A stretch of 5,396 bases of DNA, from assembly GCA_900548955.1 (NCBI GenBank), contig URMQ01000116.1, forward strand, positions 1-5,396, written 5' to 3'. Of this stretch, positions 4,391 through 5,396 are shown one piece after another (positions within the stretch are counted from its first letter, which is position 1; each line of letters opens with the position of its first letter). Under the pieces are notes generated by a model. That model was not told the DNA's origin, searched no databases, and worked only from the letters and a program-made list of their open reading frames with translations. The position numbers and the translations under genes were made by a program. Origin of the DNA: an uncultured Eggerthella sp. (GTDB lineage: Bacteria; Actinomycetota; Coriobacteriia; Coriobacteriales; Eggerthellaceae).

Positions 4391-5371
4391 ATGAAGAAAC
4401 AAAACGTCTTTAGTGACTTGCTGGTTCTTGATTTTTCTCGTTATTTACCAGGGGGCTATGCTACTCAGCCTTTTGCCGATTGGGGATCTAAGGTAATTAA
4501 GGTTGAGGACACAGGTCAGGGAGATTTTTGCCGTCACGATCCTCCCACACGACATGGGATTTCGTATTACAGCACGGCTTTGTGCCGAAACAAGCAATCA
4601 ATCTCATTGAACCTTAAGGATGAAGAAGCTAAAGAATACTGCATCAAGCTTGCTTCAAAAGCAGACATTATTGTTGAAAGTTTTCGTCCGGGTGTTACGA
4701 AGCGTTTAGGAATAGATTACGAGACAATCAAAAAGCAGAATCCAAAAATAATCTATGCTTCAATTTCTGCTTATGGTCAAAAGGACCCACGATCACAGAA
4801 AGCTCTTCATGATTTTGCTTTGATTGCGGAAACTGGATTTTTGGATCTTGCTGACGATAATGCTTTTCCTTTGCCTTTGTCTGATATAGCTACTGCAATG
4901 GTTACCGGGCAAGCTCTTCTTGCAGCTCTTTTGGAGCGCAATAAAACAAACGAAGGAGCCTATATAGATATTTCTATGTTTGACTGCTTCGTTTGGTGGC
5001 AATCGCTCATTGATTCTCGTTGGCTGTTTAATGGCAAAGTTCATAAACGTGCAGATCTTGAATATCCATCCGTGGGATACAACATTTACGAAACAAGCGA
5101 TGGCGCTCGACTCATGTTTGCCATGATAGAGCCAAAGTTCTGGGTTCCCTTTACTGAAGAGATAGGACTTCCGGAACTCAAAGATGACTGTAGGAAAAGA
5201 ATGTGGCAAGCCCCGGAATCTTTCTCGAAATTAGCAGATTACGTGAAATCGAAGAGTTTGGCGGAATGGAAAGATTGGCTTAGCACACGAACGGAATATA
5301 GCGTTACGCCAATATTAACTAAAAACGAAGCGATTCCTCGGATGCCCAGACGATCACCTTCCGTACGATGA
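4391..5371 (+). CDS. CoA-transferase family III / alpha-methylacyl-CoA racemase-like, 3' end frameshifted
   Basis: This 326-residue product belongs to the CaiB/BaiF superfamily, which moves CoA between carboxylic acids or racemises 2-methylacyl-CoA in the cytoplasm. The N-terminal Rossmann-like part shows VLDFSRYLPGG, FADWGSKVIKVE, the LNLK segment and a VESFRPG motif (about residues 12-102). His140-Asp141 (HDFALIAETG), Asp165 (LPLSDIA) and Glu247 (AMIEPKFW) line up with the His, Asp and Glu used by alpha-methylacyl-CoA racemases, so racemase-like chemistry is at least as likely as CoA transfer. The start is supported by AAGGGG (4379-4384), six bases upstream. The family usually has 360-400 residues. 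After TPILTKNEA the frame loses resemblance and stops, while another frame continues convincingly, so the gene is probably broken. Substrate unknown; bile acid, carnitine or aromatic-acid CoA esters are guesses from the family. Confidence 0.75.
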   Translation: MKKQNVFSDLLVLDFSRYLPGGYATQPFADWGSKVIKVEDTGQGDFCRHDPPTRHGISYYSTALCRNKQSISLNLKDEEAKEYCIKLASKADIIVESFRPGVTKRLGIDYETIKKQNPKIIYASISAYGQKDPRSQKALHDFALIAETGFLDLADDNAFPLPLSDIATAMVTGQALLAALLERNKTNEGAYIDISMFDCFVWWQSLIDSRWLFNGKVHKRADLEYPSVGYNIYETSDGARLMFAMIEPKFWVPFTEEIGLPELKDDCRKRMWQAPESFSKLADYVKSKSLAEWKDWLSTRTEYSVTPILTKNEAIPRMPRRSPSVR

Positions 5372-5396
5372 GCCGCACCGAAATCAAACATATTCC
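5332..5396 (+). pseudogene. Out-of-frame continuation of the CoA-transferase gene, cut by the window end
   Basis: The frame one base earlier than the upstream one is open from 5323 to the window end. It reads SSDAQTITFRTM and then RTEIKHI, which resembles the family segment that normally follows the TP-x-LT-xx-EA motif (a D-P/A-Q segment, then a strand with EI-x-HP). A single missing base around 5333-5340 would restore one continuous gene. It may be a real mutation, a sequencing error or a recombination joint. Confidence 0.5.

Noticed and set aside
4793..5209. 138-residue frame on the - strand
   Set aside because: It is opposite conserved CoA-transferase motifs and shows no recognisable protein features.

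Overview
The window looks like an accessory region of an anaerobic actinobacterium, most likely of the Coriobacteriia (Eggerthellaceae-like). The main reasons are a large exported protein with Cys-rich repeats of a style I recall from Coriobacteriia surface proteins, its combination with FIVAR helical modules, and a CaiB/BaiF-type CoA-transferase gene nearby. This placement rests on family resemblance, not on any search. There are three sizeable genes, all on the + strand, plus one very small one. I see no rRNA, tRNA, CRISPR array or transposase.

Layout. The window opens inside a strong rho-independent terminator (about 1-56) that must end an unseen upstream gene. Positions 57-751 hold no long gene but are rich in signals: a near-perfect A-rich tandem repeat (84-118), a candidate promoter (164-192), two consecutive hairpins (265-285 and 292-307), a 26-codon hydrophobic peptide gene with an ideal ribosome binding site (315-395), a candidate antisense promoter over its 3' end (389-416), and a GC-rich stretch able to fold (441-537). 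This block resembles a type I toxin-antitoxin locus. A weak promoter (615-642) precedes the next pair of genes.

Positions 752-4062 form a two-gene unit: a lipoprotein with a clear lipobox, then an 853-residue secreted protein whose start codon overlaps the lipoprotein stop (TAATG). The larger protein has, in order, a signal peptide, a Ser/Asn/Asp-rich linker, four Cys-rich repeats, an aromatic-rich domain, a Pro/Glu linker, two FIVAR-like three-helix modules and an unrecognised helical C-terminus. It has no cell-wall anchor. Translational coupling suggests the two exported proteins act together at the cell surface.

Positions 4063-4390 are a run of hairpins and two terminators. The first of these terminators is an exact copy, over 55 bp, of the sequence that opens the window, so the toxin-like locus plus the two-gene unit is bounded by a direct repeat. 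The last gene (from 4391) is a CoA-transferase family III / alpha-methylacyl-CoA racemase-like protein. It appears frameshifted near 5333-5341, with homologous-looking sequence continuing in another frame to the window end.
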